This document shows positions 23,801 to 36,400 of a stretch of 64,000 nucleotides of DNA, one piece after another. Both the position numbers and the translations under genes were made by a program. Within the stretch, counting starts at the first letter, position 1. Every line of letters begins with the position of its first letter. Source of the DNA: Chimonanthus salicifolius (lineage: Eukaryota > Streptophyta > Magnoliopsida > Laurales > Calycanthaceae); the NCBI GenBank assembly GCA_013350335.1, contig CM023542.1, positions 5,076,025-5,140,024 on the forward strand. Direction: 5' to 3'. Below the pieces are notes generated by a model. The model did no database searches and was not told where the DNA came from. It saw only the letters and a program-made list of their open reading frames with translations.

Positions 23801-26800
23801 CTAATACTTTATAAAAACTCAGAGAGTTAAATTAGAATCAACAACAAAAAAATCAATTACATCCACCGGTCCACTCCATGTTTTGCCTAAGTGTCTCATA
23901 TGCATAAGTATTCCAAGGAATATCAGCACAATACACCTTTAAAAATTAAGAAAATTGATTTGATTTCTCAAGAATTAGTGTGAATACCAAGGTCATCTCT
24001 TCTTCAATATCCATCTTCTTGTACTTTCTGGATCATTTTCAATAATAATTCTTTTAATACAGCTCGTTGAGCTCTAATTACATTGAACTTCAAGAAACGA
24101 GGCAATGATCACCAATTACACAGCATGCCCATTATCAGAGAAATAAGGAACTGAAGTTCCTTTGAGTTTCCTTGAATCGAACCAAATTACAACCCGAAGT
24201 GCATGATTTCACAAATTTACAACTTCTTCATTCTTTTATTATTGTATGCTCTGTTGTATCACACTCCTTCCATATAGTTCACATGTGAGGTGAGGATTTT
24301 CTTCACCTTTCAAGAAGAGAGGTTACTGGTAACAAATTTTGTATAGTTTCTCATGTCTCCTGTTGTTGGGGTAGTTGAATGACGATGTGAATGAAGTCTA
24401 AATATTAAGTGGTGACAATGAATATCGATTTTTGATGCAGTAATTGAGAGACTTCTTCACATATAAAATTCAGTTGTGGTAATTTAAGAAGCTTTGGGGT
24501 TTGGATTTGTTACCTTTTGACTTCTGCACCGTATATGTAACGGTCTATGTACTTTTTCGAAAAAGAAAAAAGCATAGTGGTATTTGTAATTTATGATTTG
24601 GTCCACCCCCTTTTTAAGTGCTTCACTCTCTATTTTTGCAGGACACTGTGCTTGAATTGGAGTTCCAAGGTGTGAAAAAGCAATTTACTATGCTTCAGGT
24701 TTGTAGTATGCAAGATTGTCAACTATTTGAAGTTTGAGCTTCATTGAGCAGAACTCTGAAACAAAGTGAAGTTGTCTAACACAAATTTGTACTTCACTTT
24801 TCCAGACTTGGCCTGTTCGATCCCCAAGGCCTGTTGCAGCAAAGCTTGTTGCTGATACACCTCTGTTGACTGGGCAGGTAATGTCGGAAACTGATTTTTG
24901 TATCATTTTATCGAGTGTTACTTTTGTGGCTTGTTTATTGGTTTTGACATCAACTTGTATGTCTAGATACTGGTTTTACACCACCAATAAGAAATGATGT
25001 AGTGGTTTCTGTCTGCAGCGTGTTCTTGATGCCCTTTTCCCTTCAGTACTTGGAGGAACATGTGCAATTCCTGGAGCATTTGGTTGCGGAAAAACAGTCA
25101 TTAGTCAAGCCCTTTCAAAGGTATATCCATCATTTATATACCTAAGCTCCTTTTTGGATGTATGAATCTGAGGTTTATTTCAATGAAGGTGTTCTTGTGC
25201 CTATTTTTTATTTTTATTTTTTTCAGTACTCAAATTCTGACACTGTGGTATATGTGGGATGTGGAGAACGAGGAAATGAAATGGCAGAGGTATCTTTTTG
25301 TGTTTCTTTCAATCATGTTTTCGCCCTTTCATGAAAGCCATTTGATGTTACTAGACATGTATTTTGATTACCTAATTTTTAAGGTTCTTATGGACTTTCC
25401 TCAATTGACGATGACATTACCTGATGGCCGTGAAGAATCTGTCATGAAGCGTACCACCCTTGTGGCAAATACTTCTAATATGCCAGTGGCTGCTCGAGAG
25501 GCATCCATATATACAGGTCACCTTTCAATTCTTATGAATCATTTGGGTTTTTTTTTTTGGGGGGGAGTCCATTGCAGATACCTTGCTGGATACTATCTGC
25601 ATAATTTCTTTATATGTTTCTTGCCAATGAATGGTGCTTCAATCAAATAGGAGAAGCATGTGGAAGTGAGCAATTATTTTGATTTTATATAACAGGGAGT
25701 AACTAAAAAGCTCTGGATTTTGTTGTTCTATCACTTTGGCAGTGGTAAAATGTGAGACATTTTGATACTAGGTGCAATTGTAGAACCAAATGGATGTCTA
25801 AGTTGGTAGATGTAGCTAGTACTAGGACAGTTGCAATGAAGCTTAGGTTTAGGCAAGCTGGTGTAGTGTTTGTAACTTTGTATGATAAAAGAATGTGACA
25901 TATCTTTAAAAAGAAGAAGAATGTGACATTGATAAAAGGGGCATTTCTAGAAGACGAGTTATGTGCAATGCTGCATTGAGTTGAAGGGTGAGCAAAAGAG
26001 GAAAGATGTTGAGGAAAAGTAACAGTGACATAGATGCATATATTAAGATGGACATGTGGTGCAACACTAAAAGATAGGATTGGAAATGCATGCATTAGAG
26101 GAAGACTAGATGTTGCCCCAATAAATGAAAAGATGAGGGAAGGTCCATTCGTATCAAGCTTGCAATGTATGGAGCCAGCTCCTCACTCAGTTCAGGGATT
26201 CACCCAATGAGTGGCAGATTCAAATTGTCTTAGGATTTGGATCGAGTCTCGCTTAGTTGGGGGATTTAGTTGGAACTCACATAGTTTCAATTCAATAAGG
26301 ATGTTAGGATTCATAGATGAAGATCAAAATGGTGTTCTTCACCATGCAACATAGTTCGGGACAAACTTATGAGACTATAAACACCTAGTACGAAGAATCT
26401 AAAGGATTACAAGTAGAAGATATTAGAAAGAAAGGGCAAGTCATCAAAGATTTGATTGATGTGGTCAGAAAGGTGATGCGGGAGCTACTCATATAAAGTC
26501 AAGAAGATCCAACCCATCTTAATGCTGGACAAAGTCTAAGTTATGGGGCCCACGCTATTGTTGAAACCCAGTTACATGTGCATCCTATGTTAGCAAATGT
26601 GCCATATCAGTTTCTAAATTACTTTTGATTTAATTTTCTTTATGCCAGGAGTCCTGATCGTATCTGTTACCCGATATATAGCAAGATATTAAGATTTCTA
26701 TTAGTAGCTTTCTTTTATCAATATATAAGCATTATAGGTTTGAACAAATGGAAAGTTCTTGGAGTTATTTGTTTTGCTTTTCCTGTGAATAGAATAGAGG

Positions 26801-29800
26801 AGCTTTGATGCAGGTAGTTTCTTGCTCATGCTTTTGGTCATATGTGACCTTTGTGAGATGGATTCTACATCATTTTGTGAGATTATGTTAACATTGTGAG
26901 CTAGCTTGATCTACACAAAATACTATTTGATATAGATCATTGTCTTGGATCTAAGGTCTTCTCTCTTCAATCTCATTTTCTAATTGATAGAGCTTACAAT
27001 TGATTGTTTGCATTTTTGCTAATCATGAGTTTCAGTAATACATTCAAGACCTTATATAACATGCATGCAGCTAGTTAAGTTTTTTCTTTAGATGGTGGTA
27101 TTGGATCATCAATCAATCCAAGATTTTAGATTTATACAAAGTCAATTGAATCTTGATTTGGAAGAGTTTTTGTTGGAAAACTATGACTTGATAACATTCT
27201 CGAAGTAGAATTCACTCTTAAAAGCTAGCCATTGAGAGAAGGGTGTCTCAAGTGTTATATAGAGTCATTGGTTTCACAAATTAACTGATGTGGGACTTTT
27301 GTCACTTCACACCAGCCCTCACGTGGAGCTATGCCCTGCGGCTGCTCTTATACCATGTTGGAAAACCATGACTTGATAAGATTTTTGAGGTAAACTCGCT
27401 CTCAAAAGCTATCCATTGAGAGAAGGGTGCCTCAAGTGTCATATGGAGTCATTGGTTTCACAAGTTAACCGATGTGGGACTTTTTGTCACTTCACAGTTT
27501 GCTGATTTAGGTTGGCATGGAGTTTAATCAAATCTAACCATTAATCAGTTAGATTTTGAATTATTTCGGTTTGCTGATTTACTCCCCATCAAAAGGACAT
27601 GATAAATTATGGAGTGACTGAGTATGAGATCTTTTGTAATGTTGAGTTGAAAAGTAGAATAAAAAGCTGACCCATGGCTTTAAGGATGATGAATCCAACA
27701 ATGATGGCTATCATTTTGTTAGTGGCCTCACCTTAATGCTTCAAGGTGCGCAGGCACTTTGTAATTCAGTAATCTCATTGCTAACGGATCCCATTGCACA
27801 TTTATGTCATGTTCAATCCTCCTGATTCTATGACACTTGCATGGATACCTAGTGCAAATGGATTTATTGGATAGTAATTTGCCGCATGGTCATCATTATT
27901 TGAAGAAGAAACTCTCTATCTAACATTGAGACACAACATGCATCTAACTCTCTGCTGGTGATTCCTTTCCCTGCTCTTCTATGATTCCTAGACATTCCAA
28001 AACTGGTAATCTATTTGTTTTATAATTTTCAAAACTCCAGTTTATGTATAAAATCTGTGTCATTGCTGTATCCATGTTGTATCTGGGCATCATTGGCGAT
28101 GTATTTATTTTATAATTTTCAATACTCCTGTTTATGTATAAAAAATGGTGTCATTGCTGTATCGATGGTGTATCTGGGCATCATAACTACTACTATGATT
28201 TTTTCCCCCCTCTGGGACTCCCACCAAATACTGTACTTTCACATTATAACTTGACAAAAGTCTAACTTTCTTTTGAGGTGTTGTTTTCAGGGATAACAAT
28301 AGCGGAATACTTCCGAGATATGGGTTACAATGTCAGCATGATGGCTGATTCAACATCTCGTTGGGCAGAAGCATTGCGTGAAATATCAGGGCGTCTGGTA
28401 ATTACCTCCACCTTGTCTCAGCCATTTAATATATTCCTTCTTCTCAGAGAAATATCTTCTGACTTAGAGAGGTGGTACTGTAATAATGTTAGATTAGTTT
28501 TGATTTCCCATTGCATATATTGACTTTAGCTTACGTCAACATTCCTTCACCATCTGATTAGTGGCATTCAAATGGATGACTGTGAGAAGAAGGTGGCCAT
28601 CTTTGCTGTCAGTGCTTAAATAGCTTGCACTTGGATGGCCGGTTGACACAATTTGGTGTCCAAAACATGGTATTTCATCATCCATTCACCTGAATAAATA
28701 ACCAGCACAGGATCAAATATTAATAACAAATTACTCCAATGTGACAGAATCACGTAAATGAGATTCGATGTACTGATAGCATCTTAATCACACCAGAAAA
28801 AAAAAATCTTAATCAATAAAGAAGGGAATAATTAATAGGGGTGGTAATCTGGCAGGCTCGGACTGTGCTTTACCAAACAAAGCCCGACCCAACTGAAGCC
28901 CGACTCAACCGAAAAGTTAAGTCAATTTTTTACTTTAAAAAAAATACTATAACAAACTAAATTTTCTGGAACTCCATTTAAGAATATTAGGGAGAAGAAA
29001 TGGGGAAAGTGTAACCTGCTATTCGCCCATAAGCTCCTTGCACTGGATCGCATGACGTATTTCCTTACGGAGGTACTCTGGCATCATGATCCGATGCTTG
29101 AGATCCTTCTTGTCGATGTGGATGCTGGAGAGTCCACATCCCTTGAATGATTCGACGATTGATGATCTGGTCACGATACAAACTAGATCGCTATCGTCAG
29201 TCAAGGACGAGTCGACGATCTCGCCGCGATCCGGACTGGATCGCTCTTGTCAGCCAAGGACGACGAAGAGCGAGCGAGCGAGCAAGAGAGCCGAAATCCT
29301 CAAATCCCTAATCTCTTGCCAAAACCTAACAACAGATCCAAAAAACCTAGTCTCTCATAGATTTAAATATTGGCCATCAACTACATTTTTATATCTCATA
29401 TTTATGGTTAATGCAATTTTGGGACTATAATCCATATGTTCCAAACCTATTAATAAAAAAACTCATAAATGACCAAATGAAGAGCTCCAATGATGTCTAG
29501 TCACAAATTTAATCCAATTGTGTCTAGTAGATGTACTAGGAGGTGGTTTAGAACTCCTCCATGTTGGCACTTAAAGAAGCCAACTGATTTTTCCCGACCC
29601 CGTTTGTGAGATATCTTATTCAATCTGATTTTGCAATTTGTGCATGATCTTGCAAGTAACATGAGAGAGCTGTTTAGAATCCTTTTTTCAGTCAACTTTA
29701 CTTTATCAGTTCAAGTAGGACTGAAGACGAGGAACAAGAGGAAAAAGGCATATGATTGCATCAATTTTTGAAAGTTTAGGTTTCTTATTTAATTTTTGCA

Positions 29801-30364
29801 AATAAGAATAGGTTTCAAATATAGTTTTAAGTTTTTGTTTACATTTTAAATATTTTAGAAAAGTTTTAGAAACACATAAGTATGTTAAATCCATAGAAAA
29901 ATGTTGCCATTTATTTGTTTTTGTCTGATCATTCTAACAAGATGTGTGTGGGGGTGGTATTGGGTGACATATATGCTCATGTTATGTTGGATGAGTAGAT
30001 TGACTCTGAAGGATAGAATTAGAAATGACTGCATTAGGGGTAATTTTAAAATAGCTACAATAGAAAACAAATTGAGAGATCTCATTTGAGGTGGTTTGGG
30101 CATATAACTAGAAGATCAGAGATAGTTCTAGTACGTAGAGTTGAGAGGATACAAGTTGCAGGTACGAGGAGGGGTACACCACTTAAAACGTGGAGAGAAG
30201 GGAGAAAGACATGATAGATAGTGGAGTGATTGACCCTATGGTTTATGTTAGGGTTGGAGAAGTAGATTTTGAGAAGTTGGCCCTAGATAGATGGGATCGT
30301 TAAGGATTGATCCTTTACCCTGAGGGTGAGACACACATACACGTGCTCTTTCTGTCTGTTTGTT

Positions 30365-30402
<38 letters not shown>

Positions 30403-33400
30403 TAACGTTGTACTAGAGAGGATGTTTTAGGAAGGAGGATTGAGTTCAAAAGTCTTTTCCTGATTTGTAACGAGTTTTGGTTGTACAAAAGGTTATATCT
30501 AAATTGTCCACTTAATTGAATGGTCCATATTGGACCATTTAATGGGAAGGTTCAACTCCTTGGGATGTAATTCCATACACCATTATTTGGGGTGCTTCTC
30601 TTGAATGAAATAATTGTATGTCTATGATGTTTTTGCCTTTGCCTTTTTGGCTTATAAAATAGTCTAAAAATCTTCAAAATCATGATCCTCATTGAGGGAT
30701 AATTAATTTTACAATTGAGCGACAAAGATTGGTGTATTTGCAATTTTCAAGAAAAGAAAAAAAGATTGGTGCATTTGCCTTTGGTTCTCAAAGTTAGCAG
30801 GAGCGAGACTCTCAAAGTTTATGCAACTGATTTGATGACATTTTTGGGGATCACGATGGCTCCAAAGTCTCATCTTTTTTTGATCTTTTTATATGGTGGA
30901 AACTCTAATAGTGCTAAGTTAACTCAGAGGTCTTAGGGAGCTAGGGGTTGGGTTGCTATAAGTAATAACAAGATTTTTTGTTTGACTTTACTTGACTTGA
31001 CTCGAGTTTCTATAAAAAATTGAGAAAATTAGAAAAATAAAAGAAAAAAACATTTCTAATAGAAAACGAAAGATATGAGGACTTTCCTTTCACGTGGGCT
31101 ATTAGGCTATGGAAAATTGAGGCAACAGGTTAAATTTTTTGAACTTGTGTGGGGTACATGGGATAAAACCAATGGATAAAAAAGGTGTTACTTAAATATT
31201 GTTTTTTTAATTCTGGTTGGGTCGAGTTTGGATTTAGGTCTAGTCAGGTCAATTGAATTAATATTTTTTTTAAGATATGCATGACCTAAATCCAATTTTT
31301 TCAGATTGTGTCAGGTCGGGTTCACTGATTAAGTAAAAAATTGCTACCTTTATAGGCAACCATTTTAGATGAGCTCCCATAGAGAGTTAATTGAGGGTGA
31401 TTAGCTTTGTTCCATATGTTGGCCTGCTCCCAAGTCCTAGCAACAGTTATTGCGAGATTGGGTCGATCATGTCAGTGATTTAATCTACTTAAGGAGATAT
31501 CTTTCTCATGTTCTTAAATTAACTAGTGTTGAAGTGGGTTGTCTTGCCAAGCAGGATTTCAATAATGCCCATGCTTTCCTCATATTGATTGGTTATTGCT
31601 TGTGTGTTTTTGTGTTTTTTTTTCTAAAATTTTTGTTTTTTTTTGAGCGGTAACCAAAATATTTCATTAACACGAGGAAAAAGTCTAAAACCTATGTTTA
31701 CCTAGTCGTTAGCTATTTTCCCCCCCTTAAGTAAAATTTATTTATTTTGATGTAGGAGAAAAGAAGAAGGGGGGGGGGGGGGGGTTGGGCTTTGAGCACA
31801 ACCCTGCTAAACCCCCCTTCGAGTGACGTCCCATACCCCCACAAGATAGCCACCGGGTTATACTGGGACTCGAACTTGCACCATCCCGTTTCCTGAGGCG
31901 AAATGTTACCTATTGAGCTACCTCGTGTGGGGTTTGAGTAAAATTTATGCTCCTGTCTCTATAAGAAAAAGTAGAATACATGACCCATAGGGGTTGGAGT
32001 GATGGCCAGGTACCTGCTTCAGGAAGTGGGAGTCTTGAGTTTGATTCCCACTCCACCCTGAAAGGCCCCCGTAGAGTTACTTGGTGTATGGGTAGGGAGG
32101 CTTGCACATGCCCCAAGGATTAGTCGGTTTCTCTGAGAGGTCTAGGACACCTTGGTCATAAAAAGGAAAAGAAAAAGTAGAATAGAATGAAGTTTATAAC
32201 TTCCTCATGGATTGGTGAGATTAACTTCCTTTGCTTGTTGGACCCTTGGAAGGAAAAATATGAGTTAATTGGTGTCAGTTTTGAGGAAACATGTTTTTTT
32301 TTTTATGAGAATTTGATACTGGTTATGTTGATCGTGTCCTAACTTTAGGTATTGAATTTGTAACTTTGGGCAGGTTACTCATCACCTTATTTCCTTCTAT
32401 TGTTTCCTTTTTCCCATCCATTATTTTCACCAATTCTTTAGTGCTTTGGAAATAGGAAGACATATGCAAACACACATACACTAACAATGTGCCATCCCCC
32501 CACCCACCCACCCCTTCCCAAAAAAAAGTGTGCTTTGAAACATTATGGAGCATTTGGGAGGTTTTTTAGAAACAGTGTGGAAAGTCCTCAAGATGTTTTC
32601 TCCAGAGTTGAGGCTAAATGCACTGCTTGGGCCTCCTCCCTAGCCAGTTTTCAGGATTTCTCCATCTCCATCATAATGAGAGCGTGGAAAGAGTGCATTG
32701 ACTTATCATAAGTGTTGTATCTGTTTTTGCTTTTGTGGGCTCTTCCTGTATTGGGTGAGGTTTTTTTTTTTTGTTCAATTTTGTTTCTTATATTGTACCT
32801 TGTTTTGTGAACCTCTGGTGCTGTTTCTATATTGATACAATTTCCATTTAAAAAAAAAGGGTCCACCCTCCCCAAAAAGAGAGTCAAACTTGCTTTGTGC
32901 ACCTCTGGTACTGTTTCTATATTGATACAATTTCCATTTAAAAAAAAAGGGGTCCACCCTCCCCAAAAAGAGAGTCAAACAACAGAACAAAGATGTAATT
33001 GCACATCTGATGGTTTTAGCACAATTTTTTGTCAGGCTGAAATGCCAGCTGACAGTGGTTATCCAGCTTACCTCGCATCCCGTTTGGCCTCCTTCTATGA
33101 GCGTGCTGGTAAGGTGAAATGTCTAGGTGGCCCCGATCGTACCGGTAGCGTAACAATAGTAGGAGCTGTTTCCCCTCCTGGAGGTGATTTCTCAGATCCT
33201 GTTACATCTGCAACTCTTGGTATTGTTCAGGTAAGAAAGGTCTCTTTTTAATATTCTACCAGTCTATTGACACCTTTTAGTGGTCATACAGATGCCCCTT
33301 ATTTTCTCGTAATCCAGGTCTTCTGGGGTCTTGATAAGAAGCTAGCTCAGAGGAAACATTTTCCATCTGTGAATTGGCTTATTTCATACTCGAAGTACTC

Positions 33401-36400
33401 GAAGGTTTGTACCCAAACATTAAATGCTAGGTGATGCTGATTTGGTCACATTCTAATATCTGGAATACTGTTTTTTAATTCATAGAAATTTTTATTACCT
33501 TCGTCTATCATTTCTATTTCAGGCCTTAGAGTCTTTCTACGAGCAATTTGATCCTGATTTCATTAACATTAGGACAAAAGCTCGTGAGGTGCTACAGAGA
33601 GAAGATGACCTGAATGAAATTGTCCAAGTATGCAGTATTTCTGCAACATTTTTTTTTGACTTGCCCTTTATATTGTTCCTTAGTGTCTTTGTATTCCTAT
33701 GATATTTGATTTATTTGGAGTGCTTTCAGTTGGTCCTAATAAATGCTGACAAGAATCATACTTTTATGAACACTTGGAACTTCTGTTAAAATTTCAGCTC
33801 GTGGGTAAAGATGCCTTGGCAGAAACTGATAAAATTATATTGGAGACTGCAAAGCTTCTGAAGGAGGATTATCTTGCTCAGAATGCCTTTACTCCGTAAG
33901 TATTAATTGCTATTTCGTCATTTTGTTATCAATTGTGAGGATTAGCTCTCAGTTTTGTGCATTCCCCTTAAATCTGCTTTTTCTTTGGCTGTGACAGATA
34001 TGATAAATTCTGTCCATTCTATAAGTCTGTTTGGATGATGCGCAACATTATTTATTTCAACACATTGGCAAATCAGGTAATTCCTACTGTTTTTGATATT
34101 TTTTTATTTTTATTTTCTTGGAAATTCTTCAGTTGATTGGGGGTTGGGTAAGAGGGACTCTAGTGGTAGTCAATATAGAAATGCCAAAAGCATTAGACTC
34201 TCTCTCTCTCTCTCAGCCTGATGTTCTCTCAGTGATTTTTTCCTTTTTGAAATGGTTACAATTTTATTAGTTGAGAAAAAAGAATACAGCCAAGCTAAAT
34301 TACAACTCAATTAATCTAACAGAGAAAAGTGTAAAAAACAAATTAGATTTGGAAATGCCTTACTTTGCCAAAGTCTGCCTCAATATTAACTAATTTACTG
34401 ATCTATGAACTTGGATGAAGGAAATATCCAAAGAGTTGCAGTCTTTGCGGACCTTTCGTTTTGTATCCTTTTCTGTTTAATGAAGTTACCTTTCAAAAAA
34501 AAATCTAAAGAGTTGCAGAAGTGTCTAATTTCTCTAAATAGAAGAATAAGCTTCTCTGGGGAAGCATCTTTCCCTGAGACCATCTGACGACATTAACCAA
34601 TTCACTTTCCAGAACTAGTTTGCACTAGAAATGATTTTGGAGGATCTTCAAAGCTTAGTACAACAATTTTGCTTCATTCGAGTCCTTAATAGTTGTTGAG
34701 CCAGAGAAAAAAGCAAGAACCATCCTATTGAAGTTGTATAGAAAGCTATGAATCCTAGTCGGTCTCGGTTTACCTCTCAGTTCCATCCTCATTAAATTTC
34801 ACCACCCTAGAACTCAACTGCTTCCACTTTTCCTTAATCTTATCCGTTTCCCCCTATCATTGGAAACAACCTTCTAGCCCCTAGATAGAACAAATGAAAA
34901 AGTACAACAAACCACCTCACCCAGTAAATTGCTCTTTCCCTTAAAAAATTCTCTTGTCTCTCCTCCTTCCATATTGACCAACGAATGGCCATAAGAATGA
35001 CCTTCAAAGAGACTTGTCTTGCCCCCAAATGGACTTCTTCCCAACAAATAACATGATCTCCTCGATTCACATTAAAAGTTTTGGCTGATAGGTTGAAAAA
35101 GGCTCTCTTAGAGGTTATTGGTGAATCACAAGGGGCTTTTGTGGAAGACCGACAGATTTAGATGGGGTGTTAATAGCTAATGAACTTGTCTATATGATGA
35201 AAAAAGAAAAGAAACCGGGACTCTTGTTCAATATTGATATGGAAAAGGCGTATGATTTTGTGGACTGGTCTTTTGTAGGTTACCTCTTCCATAGGATGAG
35301 CCTTGGGAGGCTATGGTGTCAGTGGATGAAAGCTTGTATCGAGGATACAACTTATTCTGTTTTGGTCAATGGTTCTCCAATTCCACCTATGAAAGCTAAC
35401 AGGGGTTTGAGGCAGGGAGATCTTTTATCTCCCTTTATTTTTACCCTTGTAGGAGAAGGTTTAAACAAATTGGTGGAACAAGTACGTGCTTTAGTAATTG
35501 TTAGAGGTTTTAATACATCGGCGAATGGTCCAACTGTTACTCATTTACAGTTTGTTGATGATACTATTTTTTTTTTCTTTTTTTGTGAACTAGATAGGAA
35601 GGAAATATTGGGTTACAAAGCGATTCTTAGATGTTTTGAGCTAGTTTTAGGTCTCAAAATTAATCTAGGTTAGAGTCACTTTAATTGCAATTGAGTTGGA
35701 GGGGGGTCGTCTTAAGGAGTTTGCGGATGAAATAAGACGTGGCGCTGGGAAAATCTCCTTTATTTATTTAGGACTGCCTATGGGAGGGAATCCAAAGCAC
35801 AAACCCTTTTGGTCTCCGGTGATAGAGAGAGTGGAAAGGAGATTGGTCGGTTGGGGTAGATAATATTTGTCTTTGGGAGGGAGGGTTACTCTTATCAAGT
35901 CACTTATTGAGTCTCCCAATTTATTTCTTATCCCTCTTTGAAATGCCAAAAGGGGTGGTGGGTAAAACAGAGCAGCTAGCGAGGAAATTTTTGTGTGGAG
36001 ATACGGATTTGAAAAAGGAGGCTTCATTTGGTGGCTTGGTCGGATGTTCTGAAACCCAAGTCTAAGGGGGTGCTGGGAATTGTGTCAATCCAATTGAGGA
36101 ATCAAGCTTTACTATGTAAATGGGGTTGGTGGTTTGGGAGAGAAAGACATGCCTTATGTGTTAAAATTCTGATTGCCAGGTATGGTTTGGCAGATAATAG
36201 CGTCTGGTGTTTGGGTGATAAAGTGGAGACAAACGGTTCTGTGGTAGTTAAGGTTTGGTGGAAATCGAGTCAAGGTAGAGTAGTAGTTGCAAGCATGTAT
36301 AGTGGTAAAACTAGACTCTTGGTAGGGAAAGGGGATAGAACGAGTTGCTGGTCAGATCTATGGTTTTGGGAGAGGCATCTGAAAGACATATATCCGAGAC

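Larger units (their letters stand above)
25517..28290 (+). other. VHA-A intron 12 (2.8 kb)
   Basis: It contains a LINE relic, a very short TRIM element and a 90-bp tandem duplication. No host exon is missing here: the codon split G|GG rejoins across it. Confidence 0.9.
28836..31352. mobile_element. Possible long non-autonomous hAT element (ends only)
   Basis: The left end reads TAGGGGTGGTAATCT and the right end, read inward, TAAAGGTAGCAATTT: 10 of 15 bases match. Both ends carry GGGTCGG/CCCGACC-type subterminal motifs, and CAATTTTTTACTT occurs near each end in inverted orientation. The flanking octamers do not match, so this may be two separate relics. Confidence 0.3.
28398..33035 (+). other. 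VHA-A intron 13 (4.6 kb), transposon-dense
   Basis: The largest intron. It holds hAT-like ends, a GC-rich gene-derived fragment, an RTE-like relic, two adjacent SINEs in opposite orientation, a LINE tail and a 90-bp duplication, each listed separately. Confidence 0.9.

Noticed and set aside
25162..25650. 162-codon plus-strand frame with VHA-A-like text inside
   Set aside because: It is the real VHA-A exon 12 read through its introns; the proper exon is 25384-25516.
32832..33251. 139-codon frame joined to VHA-A exon 14
   Set aside because: The first part is intronic repeat; only 33036-33230 is exon, defined by CAG|GCT and CAG|GTAAG and by protein continuity.
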